A stretch of 64,000 nucleotides of DNA, from positions 48,417,351 through 48,481,350 of the forward strand of contig CP141140.1 of the NCBI GenBank assembly GCA_035235625.1, written 5' to 3'. Shown here in pieces: positions 25,737 through 37,071 of this stretch. The notes beneath the pieces were generated by a model. That model was not told the origin of the DNA and made no database searches. It saw only the letters and a list, made by a program, of their open reading frames with translations. Source of the stretch: Saururus chinensis (Eukaryota; Streptophyta; Magnoliopsida; Piperales; Saururaceae). The position numbers and the translations under genes are program-made. Within the stretch, counting starts at the first letter, position 1; each line of letters opens with the position of its first letter.

Positions 25737-26585
25737 CACTTATACATGCATGATGAATGAAAACGTTGATGCATGATTGGATATGCATGTTAGAGATACA
25801 TTTCATGCAGGTTGATATGATGTGACGCATGATTGGATATGTATGTTAGAGATACATTTCATACAGGTTGATATGATGTGATGCATGATTGGATATGTAT
25901 GTTAGAGATGCATTTCATGCAGGTTGATATGATGTGAATGACACTATGTGGATTATACACTATGATGCAGGTTTAGGTGATGTGTATGTGTGATCAGAAA
26001 ATGATACATCTTGTCAATCTTTGATCTAAATGATTTTATTGCTATACTATCGTATTTCTGATGATGATAGTTATATTAAAAACCATTGCTGAGTTTGTTG
26101 AACTCACCCTTCTTTCTTGTGTTTTTGCTTTGGGGCTGCGTGGTGCGACACGCAGACGGATAGGATCTCCTCTTTGAGGAAAGATCGGAGACGACTTGGA
26201 TGTGATCGTGGAGACTCTTATGCAACTTATTTTCCTTGGTTTATGCTTTATGTTTAGAACCTTTGTGTATGGTTCTCTGTTGGATTTATGTTATTTTTTA
26301 CAGTTGTGTTGCTTAAGACCCGTTTTAGAGCCAGAGTGGGCTTTGGTTGACTAAGCTTGTGGGTTTGAGACTAGTCGTTTATGTTGAATTAAGCGACTCT
26401 CTCTCTTTTCTACTTATTTACTCTTGCTCAAAGGAATGTGTGTACTCTGTAATTCTATTAGATCACTCGTATTTAGGGTCAAGTCTTTCGCTAAACCGTA
26501 TCTCAATTTTCCCTCGTCGCCCCCGCGCGCTTGACCGGCCCCTAGACCAGGTTCGGCTCAGGTCGGGCAGTGCCGGGGCGTGACA

Positions 26586-28731
26586 GATCTGATGGACAAA
26601 CTCTACCGTACGAGGAGGGATATCTTGCTCCAAGTTAAATTGGAGCATCACACGATCAGGCATGTGCAGGTCTACAATCTCAAAACATATGAGCGACATT
26701 TGAGAGAGCCACACATCTCTTCCCTTTGTACAAAGAGGAGGTAACTCAGCCAATGCCTTAGGGAGTATGGCTGCCAAATGACCTGCACAATTTATAACCA
26801 TAATGGGTTTTTAATAACCTTACATTGCTTATATTCATTATATTAAATGTGATAATGAAATGTAATTACCTTATAAGGGTGTTGGTGGTCTAACTCTTCT
26901 CTATACAAATGTAGGACTCCTTGTGGATTTTCGGTTTTTCTTTTCTGAACATTCCACCTTCAGGAGTCAAATTTAACACATCCACATAAAACTATGTTAA
27001 AAATATAAGTGTAAAAAATATATTGGCTCCTAATGGAGCACCCACTACTGCGTGATCCTTCTCAATGGCTGGTCAACCGACATGTAAATGCTCCCACAAC
27101 CATAGCTGTGTCACAAAATATCATAAAAGTTATTAAAAAATGCAAACTAATTGTAGGTGTAGAAAATACTAACTTCAACAAATTCCTTTAACCAAAGAAG
27201 GGTCAGACAACCTCCAATCCTCGAGGTCATAGAATGACAAGCTTTCTCTAACTCTTGGTATAAAAATGGAAGGGTAGCACTGCCCCATGCATAGTTGCCT
27301 GCCATGTCGAAATCCGCAAGGAGGGAGAGGTATGCAACATGAACATGATTACCAGTGTTATTCGTAAATATAGTATCTCTAAGTAGTCTCCCCATAAGGT
27401 AAATGAAACGCTTGTGTCTCCCTCCTCCATTTCTCAATGAGAGCTATGAGCAACAACCTATCAAGTCGACTGTATTATAAATAGACAAAGTGTCCAAATC
27501 CAAGTCACTCAATATATGGTAGAATACGCTCATCTGTAGGCCACTGTCGAAGGTATCTGAAATGCTCCGTGCACTCAAGGCACTCGGGGTCCTAAAATGA
27601 GTTAAAATATTATAACCCAATGTAGCATATAGTCATAACAACTAAATCAAATGCATGAACAATTAGAATACCACCCCTCGCCAAATAGAAGTCGACTTAT
27701 GGGATTCTTGCTGCACAAGTACTGACTCATCAATGGGGCCTGGCCTGTAAAAGGTTCCATATGATCCATATTATCTACAAGAAAATAAAAATTTGAGGAA
27801 CATATAGTCATATCTAAAATGGAGAGTAAACAAAAAGTCACACAGTCTAATTGTATATTTACCAATCACTAGCTTTGCCAATTATCTTCACCTTCATTGG
27901 CCTCATTTATATCAACGTCATCATCATGGACATGGGCTCCCCTACACATTAATAGCACACATGTATTGAATTTCATATTACCTAAACACTTGTTTAAAAA
28001 CTAAAATTTTTAGATTCATTTATAAATATATATCTTGGATTGGATGGTCCAACATCAGTATGTCCAACACCTATGTAGGGGTAATGAATGCCCATCGAGC
28101 TTTGAGTTCCAAACCATGCACTGCCTTGTGACATTCCAATGCTAATTGTCTAATGTGCATGCGATGTGTACCTTATATATTACGCACAAAATTCATAATT
28201 CATTACCCTAATTTTCATCTACAATTATAAGATTCACACAAGATTCATATTTTAAGAAACATTACCTCCAATTAGGTCCACTTCCATCGTCAATAGGTAC
28301 AGACGACCTTTGACGTTCATTTGATGCTACTATCATGGACAAATTTTTTTCTTCATTATCATCCACTAGCATTTGCATGTGCCTTTCACTACTCACATTT
28401 CTTTGAGAGCTCCTATGTGAACTCCTACTTATACTGTACACTTCACTAGGCACTCGGGCCTCTTATTGAAAGAGAGCTCAAATATAAATACGTGAGACTA
28501 ATGGTGAAATATTTGTCCAAATAAAGACTCATCATCTACACGTAGTAGTCCTGATCTCAATCCAAATATCGGAAGGTGACAATTTATAATAATTTTTAAT
28601 CTCCTTCGATCCCACCCAACTTTGCTAGCTACTTGCATCTGAAGCTCATCATAAGTAGAAGGTTTCTTGATGAATAATCCATTTGCTACCCCTTCATGGT
28701 GAAACATAAAATTAACCATTTCTCCCGCCAT
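26586..28731 (-). pseudogene. MULE-type N-terminus plus plant mobile domain gene, degraded
   Basis: Minus strand, 5' to 3'. At 28731-28498, MAGEMVNFMFHHEGVANGLF... STYDELQMQV ... RVDDESLFGQIF resembles the N-terminal PB1-like domain of MULE transposases. Linker exons lie about 28453-28262, 28130-28030 and 27950-27880. The plant mobile domain (PMD, MAIN-like) follows: FYRPGPIDESVLVQQESHKS (about 27765-27700), DPECLECTEHFRYLRQW (27595), IEKWRRETQAFHLPYGE (27440), NYAWGSATLPFLYQELEKAC (27290), LWLWEHLHVG (27110), GVLHLYREELDHQHPYK (26930-26885) and SLICFEIVDLHMPDRVMLQF (26690). Stops follow RILPYIE and YGETT, frames shift, and the 3' end is cut by the LTR ending at 26585. The PMD is found in host genes and in MULE and gypsy elements. 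The adjacent MULE-type N-terminus makes a MULE origin likely. Confidence 0.7.
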
Positions 28732-28739
28732 CTCTATTC

Positions 28740-29980
28740 ACTTAATTTATAACCAATAAATAACAGAAATAGTACATTAAACAATTATTCAAAATAACTA
28801 CTTTACTTAATGAAATATGAGATTAATCTATTACTCAAACTTAACTAATCAATTCCACTCAAATAACAAAAATCATAGCACAATTCCACTCTCTTAACAT
28901 ACAAACTTCAAAAAAACAAGAAAATAAAATAACACACCATAGCACAATAAGCTAAAATACAAATTCAAAAGCCATTACTTTGTGAGTAACTAACTTATTG
29001 CTATTGAGAACTGATTCCTAAGAACAAATTGGAGCACATGAAGAGACGAAGTTAGCATGTACTTTGAAATAAGCAAATTTAAAGGTACCAAAAGAGTTTT
29101 TTTTTAAAGAATACCTCTGTTATGGATTCCTCCAAGCTAATATATGGGCGAGGGATCCTGTCAAATGATGCACTAAAATCCACTGAAATCCTTGATGTAA
29201 ACAGCGAGGAGGTGGATGGAAGTAGATCGGACAAATGCGAGCACAGAGGCATCGGATATGGGCGATGCATCAAGCCGTCAACTAACACAAAACCACAGCC
29301 AACATAGGTAATCAAACCCTTTACAAGGAAAATCCAAGTTGAGAAGCACAATATTTTACACAATTTTCAAATAAAAAAATAAGAGCAAGAAGGCCAAATG
29401 GACAACCCTACAAAAGAAAATACATAACATGAAAACATCTAGTGACCTAGACATATGATTAATGCAAAAGAAGCAAAACATTGATAGTATTATAAAAAAA
29501 AAATAAACAAGAACAGTAGAGCAGAACCTCCATGCAATAGAGAATCAAATATTACAAAAAAAAACCTTTGGGCAGAGGAACTCTAGGCAATGAGCCGGAG
29601 GAGCTTCAGGCATAGGGGCTCTAGGCAGAGAAGCTTTGCGTTGAGGGGCTCTAGGTGAAGGATCTTCGGGCTGAGGGACTCCGGGTGAAGAGGCTCTCGG
29701 TGAGAGATGCTCCTGCGATGGCAGAGGTCAAAAATGAAATGGTCGGGAGGGGGAGGGGAACTTGTAAGGGAGTAGTACGGCGCAAATTTTGTCCTTCTGA
29801 AGGACGAAATTGGCTTTTAAGCGGATTTCGTCCTTGCGAAGGATGAAATTGGATTTTAGTTGAAAGGACGAAATCAACTTATACCCTTCCTGCTTCAGCC
29901 GAAAAGCTACGAAATTAATTGATTTCATCCTTCAGAAGGACGAAATATAAAAAAAAATAGCACGTAGGCACCAGCGCAAT
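28740..29980. other. 5' flank of the PMD element, with repeats
   Basis: AT-rich upstream DNA. Around 29560-29710 there is a run of degenerate ~20-bp units (GGGGCTCTAGGCAGAG-like). At 29785-29947 three palindromes of the type TTTCGTCCTTnnGAAGGACGAAA occur. No gene recognised. The far end of the element may lie near 29950. Confidence 0.5.
29785..29947. repeat. Three palindromes built on TTCGTCCTT/AAGGACGAA
   Basis: Copies at about 29787-29812, 29826-29850 and 29923-29947, each an inverted repeat with arms of 9-11 bp and a 2-4-bp centre. A further single arm occurs near 29863. They sit between the PMD relic and the gypsy RNase H relic. Confidence 0.7.
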
Positions 29981-30379
29981 GATGACTATGTAGTCTATAG
30001 TGATGCATGTAAGAAGGGATTAGGTTGTATATTGATGAAAAATAGGAAAGTAGTCCCTTATGCTTCAAGACAATTACAAAGCCATGATCAAAACTATCTA
30101 ACCAATGGTCTTGAACAAGGAGCTATGGTATTTTCCCTTTAGATACGGAGACAATACTTATATAGGATGGCATTCCATGTATTTATTGACCATAAGAGTT
30201 TGAAATATGTGTTCTCTCAAGAAGATTAAAATATGAGGCTAAGATGATGGATAGAATATCTCATGGATTAAGATTTTTCTATTTTATATAATCATGGTAA
30301 GGCTAACATAGTGGTGAATACACTCAATAGAAAATCGGAGGTGATGATTGAAAGAACATATGAGGCATATGTATTGTAA
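29981..30379 (+). pseudogene. Ty3/gypsy RNase H fragment
   Basis: One frame reads DDYVVYSDACKKGLGCILM, then VVPYASRQLQSHDQNYLTNG, LEQGAMVFSL, a stop, IRRQYLYRMAFHVFIDHKSL, KYVFSQED, stops, and NHGKANIVVNTLNRKSE, ending in TAA at 30377-30379. This is the gypsy RNase H order: YSDAS, ASRQL, YPTHDLELA, IYTDHKSL, KANVVADALSRK. The final catalytic Asp (in ADALSR) is Asn here (VNTLNR), and there are at least four in-frame stops. It shares orientation with the LTR fragment 30800-30943 / 38583-39959, so both may belong to one plus-strand element whose integrase has been deleted. Confidence 0.85.
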
Positions 30380-30799
30380 TAGGCTAATTTTGATGATCAA
30401 ATAATGTCAAAACTTCATGTATGTTTTTTAGTTGTGGTCAAGTTGGATTTGAAATTGATTAACTTGAAAATAGGTTATTTTGCACACACTCACACACACA
30501 ATTCACTTAGATTAGCTTATAATGAATGGATTATGTGAATTTGAGAGTTCCAGACCAAATTAGGGTAAATTGGAAATTTTACTGTACAATCGATTGATCG
30601 CTGCAATTTGTACTAGGTTAATCCATCCATCTACACCTAAATTGGATTATGTAAAATTTAATCGATAGTTTGATCGATTGCCATATTTATAGAACAATTG
30701 ATTGCAATGTCATACCCTGATTGAATCTGTAAACAATTGATCACTATGTCAAATGATCGATCGTTGTCTATGTTAGTTGCCTAGTTTAAACCATTCCAG
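30380..30799. other. Unassigned AT-rich DNA between RNase H relic and LTR fragment
   Basis: Shows several diverged AATCGATTGATC-type blocks (about 30590-30770), such as TCGATTGATCG, GTTTGATCGATTG and AATGATCGATCG. No coding sequence recognised. Confidence 0.4.
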
Positions 30800-31599
30800 T
30801 GACTGGAGTTAGGTCAGAGTGGCTTAGTATGATGATTACCAAGTAAGATGATTTGGCCATAAGGTGGATAGTGAAGAATGTATGAATACGTAAGGTTACA
30901 TATGTTGTATTGTGAGTTATGGTTATGAGATGAATAGGTTAACTATAATGCTTGAGATTTTTCATCACATTTATTTAAAATTCACAAAATTTTTTAGCAA
31001 TATAACAGCTATAAATAGGTAAAAAAGACGAATACGAAAACTGTAAAAGCAACTTTATAATTTAAACATCACACGTCAGTTTTTTCCCTGCAAATTTTTG
31101 CTCTTTCGATCAAACATCGTACAACCAAACCAAACATCCTCAAGCGCTACTCAAAAACAAATATACGAAGTAAATTGCTATGATCATAAACTTTAAATAC
31201 AAATATCTCCCAGGCATCCCTGAGTGCAAATCTTATAACAGTCCATAGTCTAATCAAAATTACAAGTCAGAAAGCATAAACACTTTAATTCTCATCTCAC
31301 TCAATACAAGAGATTGTGGCACAAATAGTAGTTGTAGTAAGTCAAGGATATACCTGAGTTAAAGGGAATCAATCTACTATGAAAATGAGCATCCATCTCC
31401 AGGAGCGCTCCGACACAAACCTGAAAAAGCCTCCTCACCAACGGGGCTAAAAAAATAGGGTAAGTGAGTATTTTCATACTCAGTAGAAAAATCCCCAGTA
31501 GGGGAGTTCTAAACAGTGAACTCTGTAAGTTCATACATAGATGAGTTCATGCAACTCAAACATGAAGCAGGTAGGCATATAATAATCATGCGCATACGC

Positions 31600-31960
31600 A
31601 TACAATCATGCCAAATACATATAATCAAACCAATCTTACACATACACTTTTAATCAAAGTCTTACAAACTTGCTCGTACAATCGTACACTTACTCATACA
31701 ACTTACACATACTTGTATGACCTTACTCGTATAATCTTATTCGTACGACCTTACTCATATAATCTTACTCGTACAACCTTACTCATACAATCTTACTCGT
31801 ATGGCCTTACTTGTACAACCTTACACTCCCAGTCTTGCTTAGAGACATATGCTTACAGTTTTGCTTAAAAACTTATGCTTATAGTCTTGTTCAGAATCAT
31901 ACTCTTATAGTCTTACTCAGAAACATACATACTCACTCATACAGTCGTACACATACAATC
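31600..31960. repeat. Degenerate ~15-bp repeats inside the family A LTR
   Basis: A run of CTTACTCGTACAACC / AATCTTACTCGTAT-like units. The complementary run in the other copy lies about 56640-56930 (GAGTATGAGCATGACTGTAA-like). It is a feature of the LTR, not a gene. Confidence 0.7.
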
Positions 31961-33658
31961 GACCACTAAAGCTCATGACATCTAATAAGCTTGAGTGTCG
32001 AAATGGAAAGGAATGCCACTTGGGCATCACCTTAACCTCCAGGGAGTGACTAGATGCCATGAACTTTTCCTTAGGCAAGGCACACCAATGCAAATGGGGC
32101 ACATGATCAAACAGGTAAGAGCAGTTCCATGATACTATTTACCTGAGCGCACAAACATAAACACCCACATGTTAGGGGTAATACAATTGCCCACACTTTA
32201 GGAGTCTTATAGTGCCAGTGCCACTCTTGGGCAAAAAACATACAATGCCACTCTTGGGTAGAATCATATAGTAACACTCTTGGGCAGAATTATACAACAC
32301 TCTCAATACAGCATCAAACATCTGGGCATAATACAACACATAAACCAAGTTAAAAACATACATCGCTCTCAACAAAGCATCAAACATTTGGGGCTCAATA
32401 TAGCACACATACAACATCCTGCAGGATAAACACCATGATAAGACAGGAGAAATGCTCAGGCGACTCATTATCGACTAGCTTAAACACGGAATATAATTCA
32501 TTGAACCCTCAGGTCTCAAACTCACGATGCTATCATTAGCTTTGCTTATAATTCAAGTTTGAATTAAGTAAGTTATGCACTACAATTATGCCACAAAAAC
32601 TCTCAAACATACAGTGCTCCATTGATCAAAACAAAACTGAGCCCGATCTTTTACCCTAGTTCGTCAGGGAAGTAGACTTCACTTAATCCATCCATCTCAT
32701 GATTATACCTCACCATACACCAAAATTTTACATATTCATACAATCTCCACCATCCACCATATGGCCAACACATCTTACTTGGAAGTCACCAAACTGAGCT
32801 CCTCAGAGATAATCCCAATTATCACCCTCTTACTTATACCTCACTTATTATACTTACTTTTCACTTCATAATTTGTATGTTATGCTTGTACACTAACGTA
32901 ATACTCTTACTGTCTGACAATCCCCCAACATATGCTCTAATCCAAACAAATCCATTCCAATCCTTACCCGTTAAACTTACATCCGCCGTCTTCTATCATA
33001 CGTTTACACATCCACATCCAACTCCATACGAAACCTTGTGTCACCTCTTACCATCCATTGCCCATACTTCTTCCCACACACACACACATACACATATCCA
33101 TTGCACATACATATAACTATCATACCTTATGTATGTCCATCACACATACGTATAACATACACATACTTCCATACATAGCTTACCAACAAACTCACTAGCC
33201 ATCACTAGCACACACATAATCCACATATGTAACTTACCAACATACTCGCTAACCATCACTAGCACACACACAATTCACATACATAGTTGACCAATATACT
33301 CGCTTGCCATCACTAACACATACATATTCCACATATGTCAAACATATAGCTCACATGCATGTCATATGCATTTCAATATAGTATAATTTATCCTCTTACA
33401 TCATGCAAACGGATTATGATTTAACATCTAAAACATTGAATCATACAATCCTAGTATAATACTACACATTCAAAGCATGCTATCTAAAAATTACGAGTTC
33501 AAAGCTCCCCTACCTTGTAATCCATGACGTTTGATGGTGAGCACATGACGGTGACAACATCGGTGGTGGAGTTGGTGACAAAAAGCATTGCCAAGTTGAG
33601 AGAGCTACTGTCTCAAGAGTTTAGGAAGGGTCAGAAGTACTCATGGCCAAATGGGGTG

Positions 33659-36600
33659 TGTCACGCCCGGGGTTTTCAAAATAAATTTTATAAAATTCAA
33701 ATAAAAATTCTGCAATATAACGACTATAAATTGGTGAAAATTGACAAAAATACGAAACCTGTGAAAAACATTTTATAATTTCTCATTCATTTATACTAAA
33801 TCCATCTCAACACATTCTTTTCAATTCAAAACAATGATAAAACCATAGTAAAACATTCAAAGCTCGCAAATCCTTCATTCCCCGGCGTGAATAACGATCG
33901 AAAGACAAAATTTGCCATGGCCATGGGCTTTCAATGTATTTTTCCCAGGCGTAGCTGGGTACAAGTTCCATAACAGTCGAAAGTAATAATATAGTCCGTG
34001 TACAAGTCCAAAATTATACATGTAAAAGCGCTCACCTCACTTAATACATGTACTTCAAAATTTATTTACAACAGATCGTGGCATAAATTAATCAAGGAAC
34101 AATAGAGTCAAAAGTCGACCTGCACTCCAAAAAGTGTATCCTCAAATGCTACGCGGCTCTCGAACTAGGTCCCACAGAAGTCCCTGGAGTGCCTGAGGAT
34201 TAGAGACAAGGAGAACATGAGTATTTTCATACCCAGTAGGAGAAACAAAATCAGTGGACCATAAAAGTTCACACCAAAGCTGCTCTGCCAGACAGTAGCA
34301 AACCAAGAACCAGGAGAAGACAAATACAAACTCCATCAGAGTACTACAATTCCTCTGAGTTTTCAAATCTTACGAATTTTCTTTTCACCTTACGTATAAC
34401 TAGACACAACCTGGTAAACTCTCATACCTACATACATACTACTTACACTTACAATCTTACGTTTATTATATTGCACTTACACTCGATGAATAGAACTAAT
34501 TAAATCTCAATTAGCTCTACTGTCGAAAGGAACGAATGCCACTAGGGCATCACCTTGACCTTCGGGGAGAGAAACCTACGCGTTAAAAAAAATTCCGAAG
34601 GCAAAGTACACCGGTGCTCATGGGGCACGGGATCAAACAGGTAAGAGTAGATCCATGATACTACTTACCTGAGCACGCAATGCCCACTCTCTGGGGCCAT
34701 ACAGGGCCAGCAAGGGCCTAAAAATGCCAAGTAAGGCAGGAAAACTTACAAAGCCACTCTTGGGCAGAAAAACTTACGATGCCACACTTGGGCAGAAAAC
34801 TTACGGTGCCTCACTTGGGCGGACAACTCACGGCGCTCTCAACAGAGCATTAAAATCCTAACTTACACCAACCTTACCTCCAAGGTATGAACTACGTTAA
34901 TTTTATAGGTAAAACTGACCATCCGTCAGTCATCAACCAAACGGAATTTAATCTGTCAATCTAGCTAAGGACTCACTCTTATTATCAACTACATACTTTA
35001 ATTATGTTGCAGTTATAGTTTATACGCCATGCAGATACCAATATAATGGTACCTTTACTTATGGCTTAAGTCTAAGCTTCGACCCTAATCTGCCTATTTA
35101 CTAAACCTTAAAGTCTTTACCTCACTTATTAGAAATTCGAATCAGTCGAAACTGATTGTCACTTATTAAGCATACGTACATCATCTGCACATGTGTAACT
35201 ACTCATAGTTTTGAACTATACACTACACATACATCTTACCCCATGCTTTATAGCCTTTATAGCATGAAAACATAATTCTTATATAAGCATAACGACCACT
35301 CATGCAACTAACAGGTCCTTTGCTCATCTAACTATCCGATTCTAGTAAAGTCATCAAGTGAACCTACAACTAATCTACTAATTAATACACAGATAATTTT
35401 AAATTACACACATATGGCCATTGAAATTAATCTCTGCACTTAGTATCCTCCGCATTAAAATCCATCTAAGCATCATGCAATTAGACATCTTAATCCTAGC
35501 ATGTGTCCTATCAGAAAAGCACGCTAGAGTGAATTTTTAAGGTTCAAAGTCTCCTACCTCGTCGATCGGGCCAAAATTGATGTCAGAGTGTACTACGTAG
35601 GCCGTGTTGGTGTGTACCTAGCAGCCCACGCACCCTTACACTACAAGAGATAGCCTTGGGAGGAAGCTACAGAGCGGGTCTCCAATAAGCGCTCGCGGTT
35701 AAGAACGTCTCTCACACCCCCCCGCACTGGCGATTTAGATGCCTGCACACCCCAGAAGAGCTTAGGTCAGTCCAATAACATGGGTAAAGCATTGTTATGG
35801 AGGTGGTCTCTAGCCGTTGGCAAGGTGGAATGGTTGCTAGGCGACTCCCAGTGAATTATTCTAATGGATGAATATGCAAAGATTGCTAAATAAAATTTAA
35901 GCGGAAAACAAAATATGCAAGGAGATAAATCAGAATTTGAGGTGGGAAACATGGCGTTGGAACCGGCAGAAAAACGGATCAAAATGCAACTTTCGCTCGT
36001 CCCAGAAGTGGTTTGGCCCAAACCGAGTAAGTCTGCGAGGAGCCGTTGATCGGATTGAAAAATCCGATTGCATGGCATCCCACCCGTCACCCCAAGGATT
36101 GGCAGGGTGGTTGCCGGCCGGAAAGCAGCTCACGGCGGCCAATCTTGCCGACTTCAGTGTCGGTTCAGCCAAAACAGGGTAAAACAGTGAGGGGTGAAGG
36201 ATCGGTGTGGAAACTCCGGGTGCATGGCGGGTCTATAGTCGCCCAAAGGGTCGGCGGAGTAGTCGCCGGCCGAAATCAGCTCACGGCGACAACTTCGTCG
36301 GCCACAGCAGTGATTCAGCCTAGAGTGAAGGGATTTCCCCCAAATCAGTCCGCGATGAAATTTCTGGGGGAAGGCTAATCGAAGCAAAATTGGAGAAAGG
36401 AGTTAGTACCTCCTGGATCGTGGTGGTTAGGCTGTTGCTCCGGCAGATTCCGGCGGCTCACCACAGCTCCGGCGACGCTTCGCTCTAAAAACAGAGCTTT
36501 CCCAATTTCCGTAGGTGAGTCGCTATGCAGGGGAGAAACGAAGGTGGCCAAAGGCGGCGCGACCCGAGCCACCGTGACCGGACGGTCGAAGTCCGGCGAA

Positions 36601-37071
36601 GGCGAGGCGGTGGCAGGACACTGGAGGAGAGGAAGCTCACTCTTTCCTACCGGCAGAAGCACTGTGCAGAACGCAAAACGCGATATGCATTTTGCGCTCT
36701 GTTTTATATATATATATATATTTATTTATTTTTTTCGATCGTGCACTTCTAACTTGCACGTCTCCACTTCTTCTTCAAGCGTGGAAACTCTCGACACATG
36801 CGGAACTCCCCCTAAGAACACGCCTTGACCCAACCACTTTACATTTAATCTAAGAGCCTTAATTTAAAGAGCGAGTTTTTAAATTAAGCTCCGCAACCCT
36901 AACTTACGCGTTTAAGCTCTTGAAAACGTACAAACTTTTTCCACCTACAACCGAGGCTACACACAACACTAACACATAATAATCGAAAAAAATAATAATA
37001 AGGAAGCTTAAGACACTAATTAATTTCCCAAGAAGCAAATAAATAACCACTGAAAAGTCGAGGTTATTACA
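33659..37071 (-). mobile_element. Solo LTR of family B (3.4 kb), innermost of the nest
   Basis: Starts TGTCACGCCCGGGGTTTTC and ends GTCGAGGTTATTACA. The flanking 5-mers are GGGTG (33654-33658) and AGGTG (37072-37076), a target duplication with one mismatch. There is no internal coding region. A TATATATAAAAC box on the minus strand (about 36701-36722) gives minus orientation. A ~157-bp partial tandem duplication with GCCGGCCG...CAGCTCACGGCG lies at 36090-36300. Closing the gap rejoins the family A LTR. Confidence 0.8.

Larger units (their letters stand above)
20831..26585 (+). mobile_element. Ty3/gypsy-type LTR retrotransposon, 5'-truncated, interior mostly lost
   Basis: The 5' LTR (20831-22274) lacks its first ~2.2 kb. 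The 3' LTR is 23085-26585, TG...CA. They align from a GGGCTTTAGTCTTGACAAGC block to the common end GCCGGGGCGTGACA. Between them are a primer-binding site, an 810-bp interior with a protease relic, and a polypurine tract. The base pairs after the 3' LTR are GATCT, but the matching left duplication is gone with the truncation. It is non-autonomous. The family is inferred as Ty3/gypsy from the retropepsin relic and the long LTRs. Confidence 0.85.
23085..26585 (+). repeat. 3' LTR (3.5 kb)
   Basis: Starts TGTAAGATCTCTGATC and ends GCCGGGGCGTGACA. A TATAAAAG box lies at 23507-23514. The 65-bp array runs 25257-25620, a (GT)40 microsatellite 25655-25735, and three 56-bp units about 25770-25935. Confidence 0.85.

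Noticed and set aside
25134-25830. Thr-His repeat and Cys-Val repeat ORFs
   Set aside because: They are products of the (GT)40 microsatellite on either strand.
36040-36390. Overlapping ORFs on both strands around 36.0-36.7 kb
   Set aside because: They fall inside the family B LTR in its GC-rich promoter-proximal part. A partial tandem duplication explains their similarity to each other.
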